This document shows, one piece after another, positions 1 through 8,356 of a DNA stretch of 11,830 nt; within the stretch, counting starts at the first letter, position 1, and the number at the start of each line of letters is the position of its first letter. The translations under genes and the position numbers were made by a program. The stretch is taken from the NCBI GenBank assembly GCA_937926355.1, contig CALAZP010000086.1:1-11830 (forward strand). Direction: 5' to 3'. The stretch is from an uncultured Saprospirales bacterium. GTDB taxonomy: Bacteria > Bacteroidota > Bacteroidia > Chitinophagales > Saprospiraceae. The notes under the pieces were generated by a model that ran no database searches, had not been told where the DNA came from, and worked only from the letters and a program-made list of their open reading frames with translations.

Positions 1-12
1 AAAAAGAAAGTT

Positions 13-201
13 ATGTATAAGTATATTTTAGCTGAGTCTGGTAATATTAATTGGATGGCCTTATTTGCCTTATTGACTTTCTTTATCATGTTTATTTTAA
101 CTATTTGGATGGTTTTTATTAAAAGTCCTGAGCATATAAAGGAGATGGAACAACTTCCCCTTTCTGATTCATTCACTCCGAAAAATGAACCAAAAAAATG
201 A
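13..201 (+). CDS. ccoQ: CcoQ/FixQ-like small subunit of cbb3-type cytochrome c oxidase
   Basis: This 62-residue protein has one membrane segment at about residues 13-36, followed by a short polar tail containing MEQLPLSD. CcoQ proteins are small single-span subunits that stabilise the cbb3 oxidase, a high-affinity terminal oxidase of the cytoplasmic membrane, and help CcoP associate with the core. The sequence is too short for firm homology. The call rests on size, topology, the Bacteroidota-like 'M..LPL' tail and above all position directly before ccoP. The stop codon overlaps the ccoP start as ATGA, suggesting translational coupling. A purine-rich stretch (AGAAAG, 5-10) precedes the ATG. 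The ccoN/ccoO genes are expected just upstream but lie outside the window. Confidence 0.85.
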   Translation: MYKYILAESGNINWMALFALLTFFIMFILTIWMVFIKSPEHIKEMEQLPLSDSFTPKNEPKK

Positions 202-1112
202 AAAACTTTAAAATATTTTTTGTTGGCGGGATGCTACTTCCGTTTACTAGTATAGGTCAAACAGCTTCTGAAAATAGCCTTTCCAACACATTCTATGATA
301 CTTTCTTGGCTCAGGGCTTGCTACTTTTAGGTGGACTAGTAATTGTTGGAGCTTTTTCTGTTTTACTCCATTTATTGAATACCATGTTTAAAATTCAGGA
401 GATGAAAATTCGGAAGGAGCACCACCTTCTTGAATCTGAAAAAGACACCAGATCACGCTTTTCACTTTCTATATTTTTAAAAGAACAGTATAAGGCTTGG
501 ACTAAAGCGGTTCCTATTGAACGAGAACAAGATGTGTTACTCGACCACAATTACGATGGCATCCAGGAATTAGATAATAGTTTGCCTCCATGGTGGTTGG
601 CTATGTTTTATATTACTATAGCCATTGGATTGGTGTACATGGGATATTATCATTGGGGTGGAGACGGTCTTTCTTCTTCTGAAGAATACGAGTTATCCAT
701 GGTTCAAGCCGAGAAAGAAATTAAAGCTTACCGGGCCAGTTTAGGGGAAACTATAGACGAAACCAAGGTTACTGTTTTAACAGATCAAACTGCCTTAGAT
801 TTAGGAAAATCCTTATATAATGCTAATTGTGTAGCCTGTCATGGATTGGCTGGAGAAGGAGGTGTAGGTCCGAATCTAACTGATGAATACTGGATACACG
901 GTGGAGATATAAAATCCATATTTTCTACCATCAAATACGGAGTGATTGAGAAAGGAATGATCAGCTGGAAATCTCAATTGAGGCCAGCAGATATGCAAAA
1001 AATTTCGTCTTATATACTCACTTTTCAGGGAACTAATCCACCAAACGGAAAAGAAGCACAAGGAGAAAAATATATTCCTGAAAGTACAGAGGGACCTCTT
1101 AGTATGAAATAA
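198..1112 (+). CDS. ccoP: Cytochrome c oxidase cbb3-type, CcoP subunit (single-haem form)
   Basis: CcoP is the membrane-anchored c-type cytochrome that passes electrons to the CcoN/CcoO core. The 304-residue protein starts with a signal-like segment (1-20), then a membrane helix at about 37-60. The FixP N-terminal signature follows (DHNYDGIQELDN at 116-127, then LPPWW) with a second helix at about 132-150. A periplasmic cytochrome c domain covers about 195-280. That domain has one haem-binding CVACH at 211-215, GPNL at 224-227 and a likely axial methionine at M254 (KGMISW). Proteobacterial CcoP usually carries two CXXCH motifs. Only one is present here, as I recall for Bacteroidota. The next gene, ccoG, begins six bases after the stop, consistent with one operon. 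Confidence 0.95.
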   Translation: MKNFKIFFVGGMLLPFTSIGQTASENSLSNTFYDTFLAQGLLLLGGLVIVGAFSVLLHLLNTMFKIQEMKIRKEHHLLESEKDTRSRFSLSIFLKEQYKAWTKAVPIEREQDVLLDHNYDGIQELDNSLPPWWLAMFYITIAIGLVYMGYYHWGGDGLSSSEEYELSMVQAEKEIKAYRASLGETIDETKVTVLTDQTALDLGKSLYNANCVACHGLAGEGGVGPNLTDEYWIHGGDIKSIFSTIKYGVIEKGMISWKSQLRPADMQKISSYILTFQGTNPPNGKEAQGEKYIPESTEGPLSMK

Positions 1113-1118
1113 TAACGA

Positions 1119-2516
1119 ATGGAAGATCAGAAATACAGGGATAAAATTGCGACTGTTGATGAACAAGGAAAGCGAGTTTGGATTTACCCCAAAAAACCCA
1201 GCGGTAGGTTTTATAATGCAAGAACCTATGTAAGTTGGGTCCTACTCGTTTTCCTTTTTGGTATTCCATTTGTCAAAATTGGTGGAGAACCGCTCTTGTT
1301 ATTCAATATTATTGAGCGAAAATTCATTTTATTTGGTATTAGATTTCTGCCTCAAGACTTTCATCTGTTTGTCTTGGCCATGTTGACTCTTATGGTTTTC
1401 ATCATATTGTTTACCGTAGTACTTGGAAGATTGTTCTGTGGATGGGTATGTCCACAGACCATCTTTATGGAAATGGTATTTCGAAAAATTGAATATTGGA
1501 TCGAGGGGGATGCCAACGCAAAAAAACGGCTTAACCAGCAGCCTTGGAATACTGAAAAAGTATTTAAAAAGTTTAGCAAACAAGCGCTCTTTTTTATTAT
1601 TGCCGTATTAGTAGCTAATACATTTTTGGCCTATATAATAGGCGTAGATCAGGTTATTCAAATTGCCGTAGAACCTATAGACCAACACTATGTTGGATTT
1701 TCATCAATGCTCCTTTTTTCCGGAGCCTTCTTCTTGGTTTTTTCTCATTTAAGGGAACAAGTATGTGTAACTATATGCCCCTATGGGAGATTACAGGGAG
1801 TCATGCTCGACCAAGATTCTATAGTGGTGGCTTATGATTTTGTAAGAGGAGAACCTCGTGGAAAAATTAATAAAAAAGCTGCTTCTTCTCAGGCTAGTTT
1901 AGCGAAAGGTGACTGTATCGATTGTCACTTATGTGTACAGGTTTGTCCTACAGGAATCGATATTCGAAATGGAACTCAATTAGAATGTATCAACTGTACG
2001 GCGTGTATTGATGCTTGTGATGAAGTTATGGATAAGGTCGGCAGAGATCGAGGATTAATTAGATATGATAGTTACAATGGTGTTAAAGAAAGTAGGAAAA
2101 AGATATTTACCCCAAGAGCCATTGCCTACAGCAGTGTTTTGACATTTTTAGTTGCTTTAAATATATTTCTATTAAGTAATCGTACTGATGTGGAGGTGAC
2201 TATTATGCGAACAGCAGGTATGTTGTATCAAGAGGTTGCCGACGATAAAATTTCTAATCTTTACAATTTTCAATTAGTAAATAAAACCAATGACATCTTT
2301 CCAGTGAATATAAGGTTAAAAAGTTCAGTGGGAGCAATTAAACTTGTGGGGAGTGCACCGATAACTAAGCCCGGCGAAATAACAAACGGCGCATTTTTTA
2401 TTGAGGTCCCTAAAGCTATGATTCAAAAAAGAAATACAGCGCTTCAAGTACAGATAGTTAGAGGTAATGAGGTGATTGAAGAAATCAGAACGCAATTTCT
2501 AGGACCTATTAAATAA
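1119..2516 (+). CDS. ccoG: CcoG/FixG/RdxA cytochrome c oxidase accessory protein, polyferredoxin-like cupric reductase
   Basis: CcoG is an integral-membrane iron-sulfur protein needed for cbb3 oxidase assembly. In Rhodobacter it has been shown to reduce Cu(II) to Cu(I) for the oxidase copper centre. This 465-residue protein has membrane helices at about 37-55, 80-102, 154-176, 192-210 and 335-352. Membrane-associated cysteine pairs occur at C107/C111 (FCGWVCP) and C216/C220 (CVTICP). Two complete 4Fe-4S motifs follow: C266, C269, C272, C276 and C290, C293, C296, C300. The C-terminal part, from about 355, matches the Ig-like FixG_C domain expected in the periplasm. Length and domain order are those of the full family. 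The gene lies between ccoP and ccoH, in the classic ccoNOQP-GH order. Confidence 0.96.
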   Translation: MEDQKYRDKIATVDEQGKRVWIYPKKPSGRFYNARTYVSWVLLVFLFGIPFVKIGGEPLLLFNIIERKFILFGIRFLPQDFHLFVLAMLTLMVFIILFTVVLGRLFCGWVCPQTIFMEMVFRKIEYWIEGDANAKKRLNQQPWNTEKVFKKFSKQALFFIIAVLVANTFLAYIIGVDQVIQIAVEPIDQHYVGFSSMLLFSGAFFLVFSHLREQVCVTICPYGRLQGVMLDQDSIVVAYDFVRGEPRGKINKKAASSQASLAKGDCIDCHLCVQVCPTGIDIRNGTQLECINCTACIDACDEVMDKVGRDRGLIRYDSYNGVKESRKKIFTPRAIAYSSVLTFLVALNIFLLSNRTDVEVTIMRTAGMLYQEVADDKISNLYNFQLVNKTNDIFPVNIRLKSSVGAIKLVGSAPITKPGEITNGAFFIEVPKAMIQKRNTALQVQIVRGNEVIEEIRTQFLGPIK

Positions 2517-2524
2517 TTAATCAT

Positions 2525-2962
2525 ATGAATTGGGGGAAAAGCATTGCTTTATTCTACACATTATTTGCAGCAACAATGGTTTTTGTAGTAATTCGTTCTA
2601 CACAATACGACAATAGTTTGGTTTCAGATAAATACTACCAAGATGATATTGCCTACCAACAACAATATAATCGAATTAAAAACAGTCAGGAATTAAAGAT
2701 TCCTTTAAAAATTCAATACAACAAAGAGGATGAAAAACTGATTATCAATTTTCCACCTCCTATTCAATCCATAAAAGGTACCATTCACTTATTTTGTCCA
2801 TCCGATAGTGAAGAAGATATAAAGCTTCCCATTGAGTTAGACATGGATACGAACCGTCAAACCATCTCCATGAACAGTTTGAAGAAAGGCCTATGGAAAG
2901 TTAAAATTCAATGGGATACTCCAGATATGGCTTATTATGATGAAAAGACTCTAATTAGGTGA
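2525..2962 (+). CDS. ccoH: FixH/CcoH family protein, cbb3 oxidase assembly factor
   Basis: CcoH/FixH is a single-span membrane protein that acts late in cbb3 oxidase assembly and stays associated with the complex. This 145-residue protein has an N-terminal helix at about residues 5-23 and then the FixH-type segment DKYYQDDIAYQQQYNR (35-50). A predicted extracytoplasmic beta-rich domain runs to the end. The sequence is divergent, so the assignment relies on the topology, the YYQ..I.YQ motif and position between ccoG (eight-base gap) and the TauE/SafE-like gene. The stop overlaps the next start as GTGA. No Shine-Dalgarno sequence is visible before the ATG, which is normal for Bacteroidota. Confidence 0.88.
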   Translation: MNWGKSIALFYTLFAATMVFVVIRSTQYDNSLVSDKYYQDDIAYQQQYNRIKNSQELKIPLKIQYNKEDEKLIINFPPPIQSIKGTIHLFCPSDSEEDIKLPIELDMDTNRQTISMNSLKKGLWKVKIQWDTPDMAYYDEKTLIR

Positions 2963-3666
2963 CTGCAGTAATCTGGGCAGGTTTTATTTTTGGATTAGTA
3001 GGAAGCTCACATTGTGTAGGTATGTGTGGTCCTATAGCTATGTTGATTCCAGTGAGTGGTTCTCAACGCTTTCAACTTTCATTAGAAATTTTCCAGTACC
3101 ATTTAGGGAGGATTAGTATGTACTCCATATTAGGTTTAATCATTGGAATGCTCAACAAAGGTATATGGTTAGTGGGTATTCAAAATAAATTATCCATTGG
3201 TGTTGGAATCCTATTATTTGTGGCAGCATTTATCCATTTTTTTAATTATTCTTTCCCTATCAGAATAAAAATTTATCAGGATTTATTGAATTGGATTAAA
3301 AAACAAATGAACCTTTTACTAACCGGAAAGCAGCCATTTCGTCTGGTACTTTTAGGAGGATTGAATGGTCTTTTGCCCTGTGGCCTAGTCTATATTGCAC
3401 TAACTGGCTCTTTTGCTACCACTTCTTTAGAGGACGGTGCTTTATACATGGCTGCATTTGGAATAGGCACCCTTCCCTTATTGTCGCTAATATCATTTAG
3501 CAGTCAATTTCTCAAATCTAAAGGAAAGATTTGGGTAAAAAAGTTGACCCCTATCATTTTACTTCTTATGAGTGTTTACTTCATTTATAGAGGAATGAAG
3601 ATAGAATTGCCAAATGCCTATCGCTTGGGAACCGGCATGGATGAAAACATTGAAATGTGTCATTAA
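2959..3666 (+). CDS. TauE/SafE-family (UreH/DsbD-type transmembrane) protein, probable metal-handling partner of the cbb3 oxidase
   Basis: This 235-residue polytopic membrane protein resembles the family usually annotated 'sulfite exporter TauE/SafE' or UreH/DsbD-like transmembrane domain. About six hydrophobic segments are visible (around 3-17, 50-66, 77-96, 127-150, 160-182, 196-211). The diagnostic motifs are SHCVGMCGP (17-25, with H18, C19 and C23) and GLLPCGL (137-143, with C141). The protein ends in Met-Cys-His (C234, H235). Homologues commonly sit beside cbb3 genes in Bacteroidota. A role in copper delivery or thiol exchange for oxidase maturation is an inference; sulfite export is unlikely from context. 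The start is a GTG forming a GTGA overlap with the ccoH stop. The gene ends nine bases from the stop of the convergent neighbour. Confidence 0.87.
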   Translation: MTAVIWAGFIFGLVGSSHCVGMCGPIAMLIPVSGSQRFQLSLEIFQYHLGRISMYSILGLIIGMLNKGIWLVGIQNKLSIGVGILLFVAAFIHFFNYSFPIRIKIYQDLLNWIKKQMNLLLTGKQPFRLVLLGGLNGLLPCGLVYIALTGSFATTSLEDGALYMAAFGIGTLPLLSLISFSSQFLKSKGKIWVKKLTPIILLLMSVYFIYRGMKIELPNAYRLGTGMDENIEMCH

Positions 3667-3675
3667 AATATCGAG

Positions 3676-4743
3676 CTACCATCGAATAAGAGCAGATCCC
3701 CAAGTAAATCCACTTCCAAATGCAGCAAGACAAACCAAATTCCCTTTTTGAATGGCTCCAGTTTGAACAGCTTCGCTCAAAGCAATAGGAATAGAAGCTG
3801 CTGTAGTATTGCCATATTTTTGAATGTTGTTCCAAACTTGGTGATCATTTAATCCAAATTTTTTTTGCACGAATTGACTAATGCGCAAATTGGCCTGATG
3901 CGGAACCAACATATCAATATCCTTGGTAGTAAGCCCCGTTTTATCCAAAGCTTCTTGAATGACTTCGGGAAACTTTTGAACGGCTAGTTTAAAGACAAAA
4001 GGTCCTTCCATCTGGGGGTAAACCAACCCATCTTTAAGCATTTTTTCATTCAGAAATAGTTCTCCATAGGTTTCATCGGAAAAACCATAATCTAGTTTTT
4101 CATCCAAATATTTCTGATGATAGCCTGCATGAGATCCAGGACTTAAAAAAGCCAATTTTTCAGCATAAGTTCCGTCTGAATGAAGATGAGTGGTAAGAAT
4201 ACCCTCATTTTTATTTTCAGTGGGTTGAACCACTACAGCGCCTCCCCCATCACCAAAAATAACGGATACATTTCTGCCTCGAGTCGAAAAATCTAATCCC
4301 ATAGAATGCATCTCTGCCCCAACAACCAAGACATTTTTATACATGCCAGTTTTAACAAATTGGTCCGCTACAGAAAGCGCGTAAATGAATCCGGAACATT
4401 GATTTCTTATATCCAATGCCCCTAATCCAGTGTTCGTGATACCCAATTCTCTTTGAAGTAAAACGCCACAACCGGGAAAAAAATAATCAGGACTGAGGGT
4501 AGCGAAAATGATAAAATCAATTTCCTCCTTTTCTATTCCAGCATTTTCAATTGCAGCTACAGCAGCTTTTGTTCCGAGGACTGCTGTGGTTTCCTCATGT
4601 CGTTTACCATATCTTCTGGATTGAATCCCTGTTCTTTCTACGATCCACTCATTGGAAGTATCCATTACTTTGGTTAAATCTTCATTTGTCACCTCCCATT
4701 CGGGAACAAAGTGGCCGATACCTGCTATTTTTGATTGAAACAT
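3676..4743 (-). CDS. fabH: 3-oxoacyl-ACP synthase III family protein (FabH-like)
   Basis: Ketoacyl-ACP synthase III catalyses the first condensation of fatty acid synthesis, joining acyl-CoA to malonyl-ACP in the cytosol. The 355-residue protein has the thiolase fold triad: C116 in DIRNQCSGF, H282 in VPHQANLRIS and N312 in YGNTTAASIP. It also has FGDGGGAVV (163-171) and a C-terminal FGSGFTWGSALI. It is about 40 residues longer than E. coli FabH. The extra length lies mainly between HLHSDGTYAE and EGPFVFK (about 195-245). The active-site context NQCSG replaces the usual AACAG. Both traits match a Bacteroidota-type FabH branch I recall. It may be a second KAS III rather than the main housekeeping one, which often sits beside plsX. 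Its ATG overlaps the upstream GDPD stop by one base (TAATG). Confidence 0.9.
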   Translation of the reverse strand: MFQSKIAGIGHFVPEWEVTNEDLTKVMDTSNEWIVERTGIQSRRYGKRHEETTAVLGTKAAVAAIENAGIEKEEIDFIIFATLSPDYFFPGCGVLLQRELGITNTGLGALDIRNQCSGFIYALSVADQFVKTGMYKNVLVVGAEMHSMGLDFSTRGRNVSVIFGDGGGAVVVQPTENKNEGILTTHLHSDGTYAEKLAFLSPGSHAGYHQKYLDEKLDYGFSDETYGELFLNEKMLKDGLVYPQMEGPFVFKLAVQKFPEVIQEALDKTGLTTKDIDMLVPHQANLRISQFVQKKFGLNDHQVWNNIQKYGNTTAASIPIALSEAVQTGAIQKGNLVCLAAFGSGFTWGSALIRW

Positions 4744-5645
4744 TATTTTGGAATTTTATTTGGATAATCCGTAATGATGCCATCTATCCCCATGGAAATT
4801 AAATACTCCATATCCTCCGTTTCATTAACGGTCCACGGAACAATTTTTATACCTGCATCCTTAGCCTGTTTAATAAAAGGATCATCTAATATCTTAAAGT
4901 GGGGACTGATAATTCTAGGAGTAAAGCCTAGATCTTCAATATGCTCTGTTAGAGATTTTTGTTCACCAATTAGATAAGAAAGCGGGATAGAAGCATCCCA
5001 TTCATGGATTATCCGAAGAGGTCTAACATCAAATGATTGAATATTGGTTACTGCCCTAATGTCTAAGCGATCTAAATCTTTAACTACCAAATTCACAAAA
5101 TCCTCAATAGCTGGGGTATAAATCCTATCCCAATCTGGTTGGCTTTTGATTTCAATATTGAAATTAGGAAAAGGTCTATTTTTCTCTGCACAATAAATCC
5201 GTACCGCGTTGACAACTTCTTCTAATGTTGGTTTGACAACAGCTGCGTTTTGTTGATCTGGAAATTCCTTAGGCGTTAAACTACCGCAATCATATTCCTG
5301 GATTTGTGAAACCGATAGTTGATAAATCAGTATTCGTTCCTCTATCTTCCTCGAAAGAGAATCTCCTGAAGACGATAGACAAATTTTAGGCGATAGCCAT
5401 GGTTCATGACTGACTATGAGTTGAAGGTCTTTGCTAACTGCTAGGTCTAATTCTAAAGTTTGAATAGCAGGGTATTCGAGAGCCTTAAGAAATGCTGGAA
5501 TAGAATTCTCCGGCATCAGTCCCCTAGCCCCTCGGTGACCTTGCCAATCAAAAACAGATTCAGCACTCATTTTTCCGCTATTGCTTTGGCATCCAAGAAG
5601 TAAAACTACCATTAATAATGTACCCCAAAGTGTGCTATTTTTCAT
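4743..5645 (-). CDS. Glycerophosphodiester phosphodiesterase family lipoprotein
   Basis: The predicted enzyme hydrolyses glycerophosphodiesters, the deacylated phospholipid head groups, to sn-glycerol-3-phosphate and an alcohol. The 300-residue protein begins with a type II signal peptide, with lipobox LLLGC and lipidated C19, so it should be anchored in the envelope outside the cytoplasm. The GDPD TIM-barrel motifs are present: GHRG (36-39; H37 and R38), PEN (45-47), the metal ligands E65 and D67 in LELDLAVSKD, the catalytic H80 in SHE, E165 and K167 in NIEIKSQ, and the closing motifs PWTVNE (270-275) and ITDYP (291-295). All expected catalytic residues are seen. The gene lies two bases after the amidohydrolase stop and abuts the KAS III gene, so co-transcription is likely. 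The exact substrate is unknown. Confidence 0.93.
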   Translation of the reverse strand: MKNSTLWGTLLMVVLLLGCQSNSGKMSAESVFDWQGHRGARGLMPENSIPAFLKALEYPAIQTLELDLAVSKDLQLIVSHEPWLSPKICLSSSGDSLSRKIEERILIYQLSVSQIQEYDCGSLTPKEFPDQQNAAVVKPTLEEVVNAVRIYCAEKNRPFPNFNIEIKSQPDWDRIYTPAIEDFVNLVVKDLDRLDIRAVTNIQSFDVRPLRIIHEWDASIPLSYLIGEQKSLTEHIEDLGFTPRIISPHFKILDDPFIKQAKDAGIKIVPWTVNETEDMEYLISMGIDGIITDYPNKIPK

Positions 5646-5647
5646 TT

Positions 5648-6931
5648 TTAGTGCTTGTCCATATAATCAATTACTAAATTACAAAATAAGCCTACCCCTA
5701 GTTTGAGTCCACTTTCATCGATAAAAAAATCAGGGGTATGGTGAGGGCCAGCTTGACTTGGATCCAAGCCTTTAGGCATCCCTCCTAAGAAAAGGAATAA
5801 ACCGGGTACTTCCTGTGCATAAAATGAAAAATCTTCTGCTCCGGTTACTGCTTTGGCTAGAATGACATTGTCTGCTCCAGCTGTAGCCTTTACGGTTGGA
5901 AGCATTTCAGCTGTTAGTTCAGGATTGTTGTAGGTTACGGGATATCCAGTAATGATTTGGACATCAGCAGTGGCTCCCCAAGATTCCGCAATATTCTCTG
6001 CGGTAGTTTTAATTCTTTGGTGGATAGATTTTTGCATTTCTGTATCTAAGGTTCTAATGGTTCCAATCATTTCTACACTTTCAGGAACTATGTTATTGCG
6101 CACTCCCCCATCAATTTTACCCACTGTAATCACTGCGGCTTCGTTGGTTAGTGGCATTTGTCTACTCACAATATTATTGAGGCCTTGAATAATTTGAGCA
6201 GCAATGGAAATGGGATCAATTCCTGTCCATGGCGTTGAACCATGGGTTTGTTTGCCATTTACCTTAATATTAAACTGATCTGCAGCAGCCATAGTACCAC
6301 CTGGTTTGTACCTTACCTTTCCGACTTCGGTCATGGAATTGATATGAATGCCAAAAACCACCTCCACATCTGGATTTTTGAGCACCCCTTCCTTAACCAT
6401 CAAAGCTGCACCTCCTTCTTCTCCAATGGGTGCGCCTTCTTCAGCAGGTTGAAAAATAAAAACTACATTGCCTTTTAGTTGATTTTTATTTTTGACTAGG
6501 ACTTCTGCTGCTCCCATTAGCATGGCTACGTGGGTATCGTGTCCACAAGCATGCATAACTCCCACGTCTTTTCCAAGATAGGTGGTTTTAACCTTGGAGG
6601 CAAATGGCAAATCGACTCTTTCCACGACAGGTAAGGCATCCATATCAGCTCTTAATGCTATCGTTGGACCCGGTCGTCCAGTGCGCAAAATCCCGACTAC
6701 TCCAGTATGAGCCACTTCCGTTTGGACTTCTAGTCCTAAGGCTGTTAGGTGCTGTTCAATATATTTAGCCGTTTCAAATTCTCGATTCGACAATTCGGGA
6801 TTTTGATGGAGATGTCTTCTCCACTGTATGACTTTTTCTTCCACTTCTTGAATATCCGAATCAAAAGGCCCTTGAGCCATTAAAGAGGTTAATCCAAGAA
6901 ATGTCAATAAGAGTAAGCTATTTTTTTTCAT
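5648..6931 (-). CDS. Exported M20-family (M20D-type) amidohydrolase
   Basis: This 427-residue metallo-hydrolase belongs to the IAA-amino-acid hydrolase/hippurate hydrolase/aminoacylase branch of peptidase family M20. It starts with a clear signal peptide (1-20, ending SLMAQ), so it probably acts in the periplasm or outside. Motifs in order are WRRHLHQNPELS (37-48), ALRADMDALP (92-101), HACGHDTHVAML (127-138, ligands C129 and H131), QPAEEG (161-166, E164/E165), GIHI (194-197, H196), TGAEDFSFY (363-371) and GPHHTPDF (395-402, H397/H398). The dimerisation domain lies at about 205-320. The family removes N-acyl or amide groups from amino acid conjugates; the substrate cannot be inferred. The start overlaps the 3' end of the preceding dipeptidase gene by 14 bases, so the two are probably co-translated. 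Confidence 0.93.
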   Translation of the reverse strand: MKKNSLLLLTFLGLTSLMAQGPFDSDIQEVEEKVIQWRRHLHQNPELSNREFETAKYIEQHLTALGLEVQTEVAHTGVVGILRTGRPGPTIALRADMDALPVVERVDLPFASKVKTTYLGKDVGVMHACGHDTHVAMLMGAAEVLVKNKNQLKGNVVFIFQPAEEGAPIGEEGGAALMVKEGVLKNPDVEVVFGIHINSMTEVGKVRYKPGGTMAAADQFNIKVNGKQTHGSTPWTGIDPISIAAQIIQGLNNIVSRQMPLTNEAAVITVGKIDGGVRNNIVPESVEMIGTIRTLDTEMQKSIHQRIKTTAENIAESWGATADVQIITGYPVTYNNPELTAEMLPTVKATAGADNVILAKAVTGAEDFSFYAQEVPGLFLFLGGMPKGLDPSQAGPHHTPDFFIDESGLKLGVGLFCNLVIDYMDKH

Positions 6932-8318
6932 AATTTTTTTGTTTAGCGTAATGAACTAAAAAATGAGGGATGGTTTCAATCCCTTTATAGAAATTAAACA
7001 AACCATAATGTTCGTTTGGGGAATGGATGGCATCAGTATCCAAACCAAATCCAAGTAAAACAGTCTTTACGCCCAGAACATTTTCAAATAGAGCGACTAT
7101 AGGAATACTTCCCCCGCTTCTTAGGGGCAGTGGTTTTTTACCGAAGGTGGTTTCCATAGCATACTGGGCAGCAAGGTATTCGGGAGTATCAATTGGTGTC
7201 ACCACAGGGTGTCCTCCGTGATGAGGAGTCACCTTAACTTTTACAGATGGAGGGGCAATAGATTTGAAGTGTTCGGTAAACAATTCAGTAATCTTATCGG
7301 GGTTTTGATAGGGCACCAACCTCATACTTATCTTAGCAAAGGCTTTAGAAGGCAAGACCGTTTTGGCTCCTTCCCCGATATACCCTCCCCAGATTCCATT
7401 TACATCTAAGGTAGGTCGAATGGTAGTTCTCTCCAGAGTAGTGTAACCAGCTTCTCCGTGAATGGACTGAATCTCCAATAAATTTTGATACTCTTCCAGA
7501 TTAAAAGGCGCCTTATTCATTTCCATTCGTTCCTCATCGGAAACAACAGCTACATCGTTATAAAATCCAAGTATCGTAATCCTATTATTTTCATCTTGCA
7601 GGCTGGCGATCATTTGACACAGTATATTGACTGGATTGGCTACAGCACCGCCATAAACGCCTGAATGCAAATCTTTATTGGGACCAATGACTTCCACTTC
7701 TAAGTAACTCAATCCCCTTAATCCGGTTGTGATGGAAGGATGATCATTACTTAACATGGAGGTATCAGAAATCAAAACGGTATCTGTAGCGAGTAATTCC
7801 CGATGTTCTTTACAGAAACTTTCCAAATGATCAGATCCTATTTCCTCTTCTCCTTCAATTAAGAATTTTACGTTTAACGGCAGTTCATTGGATGCCACCA
7901 AAGCTTCAAAACTTTTAAGATGCATAAAAAATTGCCCTTTATCATCGCATGCGCCTCTGGCAAAAATAGCGCCCTGGGGGTGCTCCTCCGTCTTCTTAAT
8001 AACAGGGTCAAATGGACCACTTGCCCATAAATCTAAGGGGTCAGGTGGTTGCACATCATAGTGGCCGTAAATTAAAACTGTCGGTAATTGGGGGTCGATA
8101 ATTTTTTGTGCGAAAACTATGGGATGTCCGGGAGTTTCGAATAGTTGGACATTTTCAGCCCCGATTTTTTGAAGGTGCGCCCCTACCCATTCTGCTGCCT
8201 TTCTCACTTCTTCTTTAAATTGGGAGTCTGCGCTGATAGAAGGAATCCGCAGTAATTCAAAAAGTTCTTCTAGGAATCTTTTGCTATGAGCTTTTAAGTA
8301 ATGTTGCGTTTTATCCAT
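6918..8318 (-). CDS. Cytosolic M20-family dipeptidase (CNDP-like)
   Basis: This 466-residue zinc-type metallopeptidase resembles bacterial M20 dipeptidases related to carnosinase (CNDP), which cleave short peptides in the cytosol. No signal peptide is seen. Di-metal site motifs are YGHYDVQPP (84-92; H86 and D88), ARGACDDKGQ (120-129; bridging D125), EGEEEIGS (155-162; general base and metal glutamates), ISDTSM (183-188; D185) and AIHSPNEHYG (430-439; H432). The lid/dimerisation domain is at about 200-370 and includes DLHSGVYGG (216-224). Length and motif set are complete. It is 38 bases downstream of cdaA and overlaps the exported amidohydrolase. Together the pair could process peptides outside and then inside the cell, which is inference. 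Confidence 0.93.
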   Translation of the reverse strand: MDKTQHYLKAHSKRFLEELFELLRIPSISADSQFKEEVRKAAEWVGAHLQKIGAENVQLFETPGHPIVFAQKIIDPQLPTVLIYGHYDVQPPDPLDLWASGPFDPVIKKTEEHPQGAIFARGACDDKGQFFMHLKSFEALVASNELPLNVKFLIEGEEEIGSDHLESFCKEHRELLATDTVLISDTSMLSNDHPSITTGLRGLSYLEVEVIGPNKDLHSGVYGGAVANPVNILCQMIASLQDENNRITILGFYNDVAVVSDEERMEMNKAPFNLEEYQNLLEIQSIHGEAGYTTLERTTIRPTLDVNGIWGGYIGEGAKTVLPSKAFAKISMRLVPYQNPDKITELFTEHFKSIAPPSVKVKVTPHHGGHPVVTPIDTPEYLAAQYAMETTFGKKPLPLRSGGSIPIVALFENVLGVKTVLLGFGLDTDAIHSPNEHYGLFNFYKGIETIPHFLVHYAKQKNYEKK

Positions 8319-8356
8319 TCTTAATTGGTATTGGAATTTAATCCCAATATAATGAT

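Noticed and set aside
876..1166. 96-codon open frame on the minus strand
   Set aside because: It lies antisense to the haem domain of ccoP and the start of ccoG, both certain genes, and its translation has no recognisable features.
1329..1611. Overlapping short open frames on both strands inside ccoG
   Set aside because: They are shadows of the well-supported ccoG frame, which encodes conserved helices and the CxxxC motif here.
8329..8349. Inverted repeat TATTGG...CCAATA between cdaA and the dipeptidase gene
   Set aside because: The stem is only six AT-rich base pairs with a nine-base loop and no following T-run, too weak to call a terminator or riboswitch.
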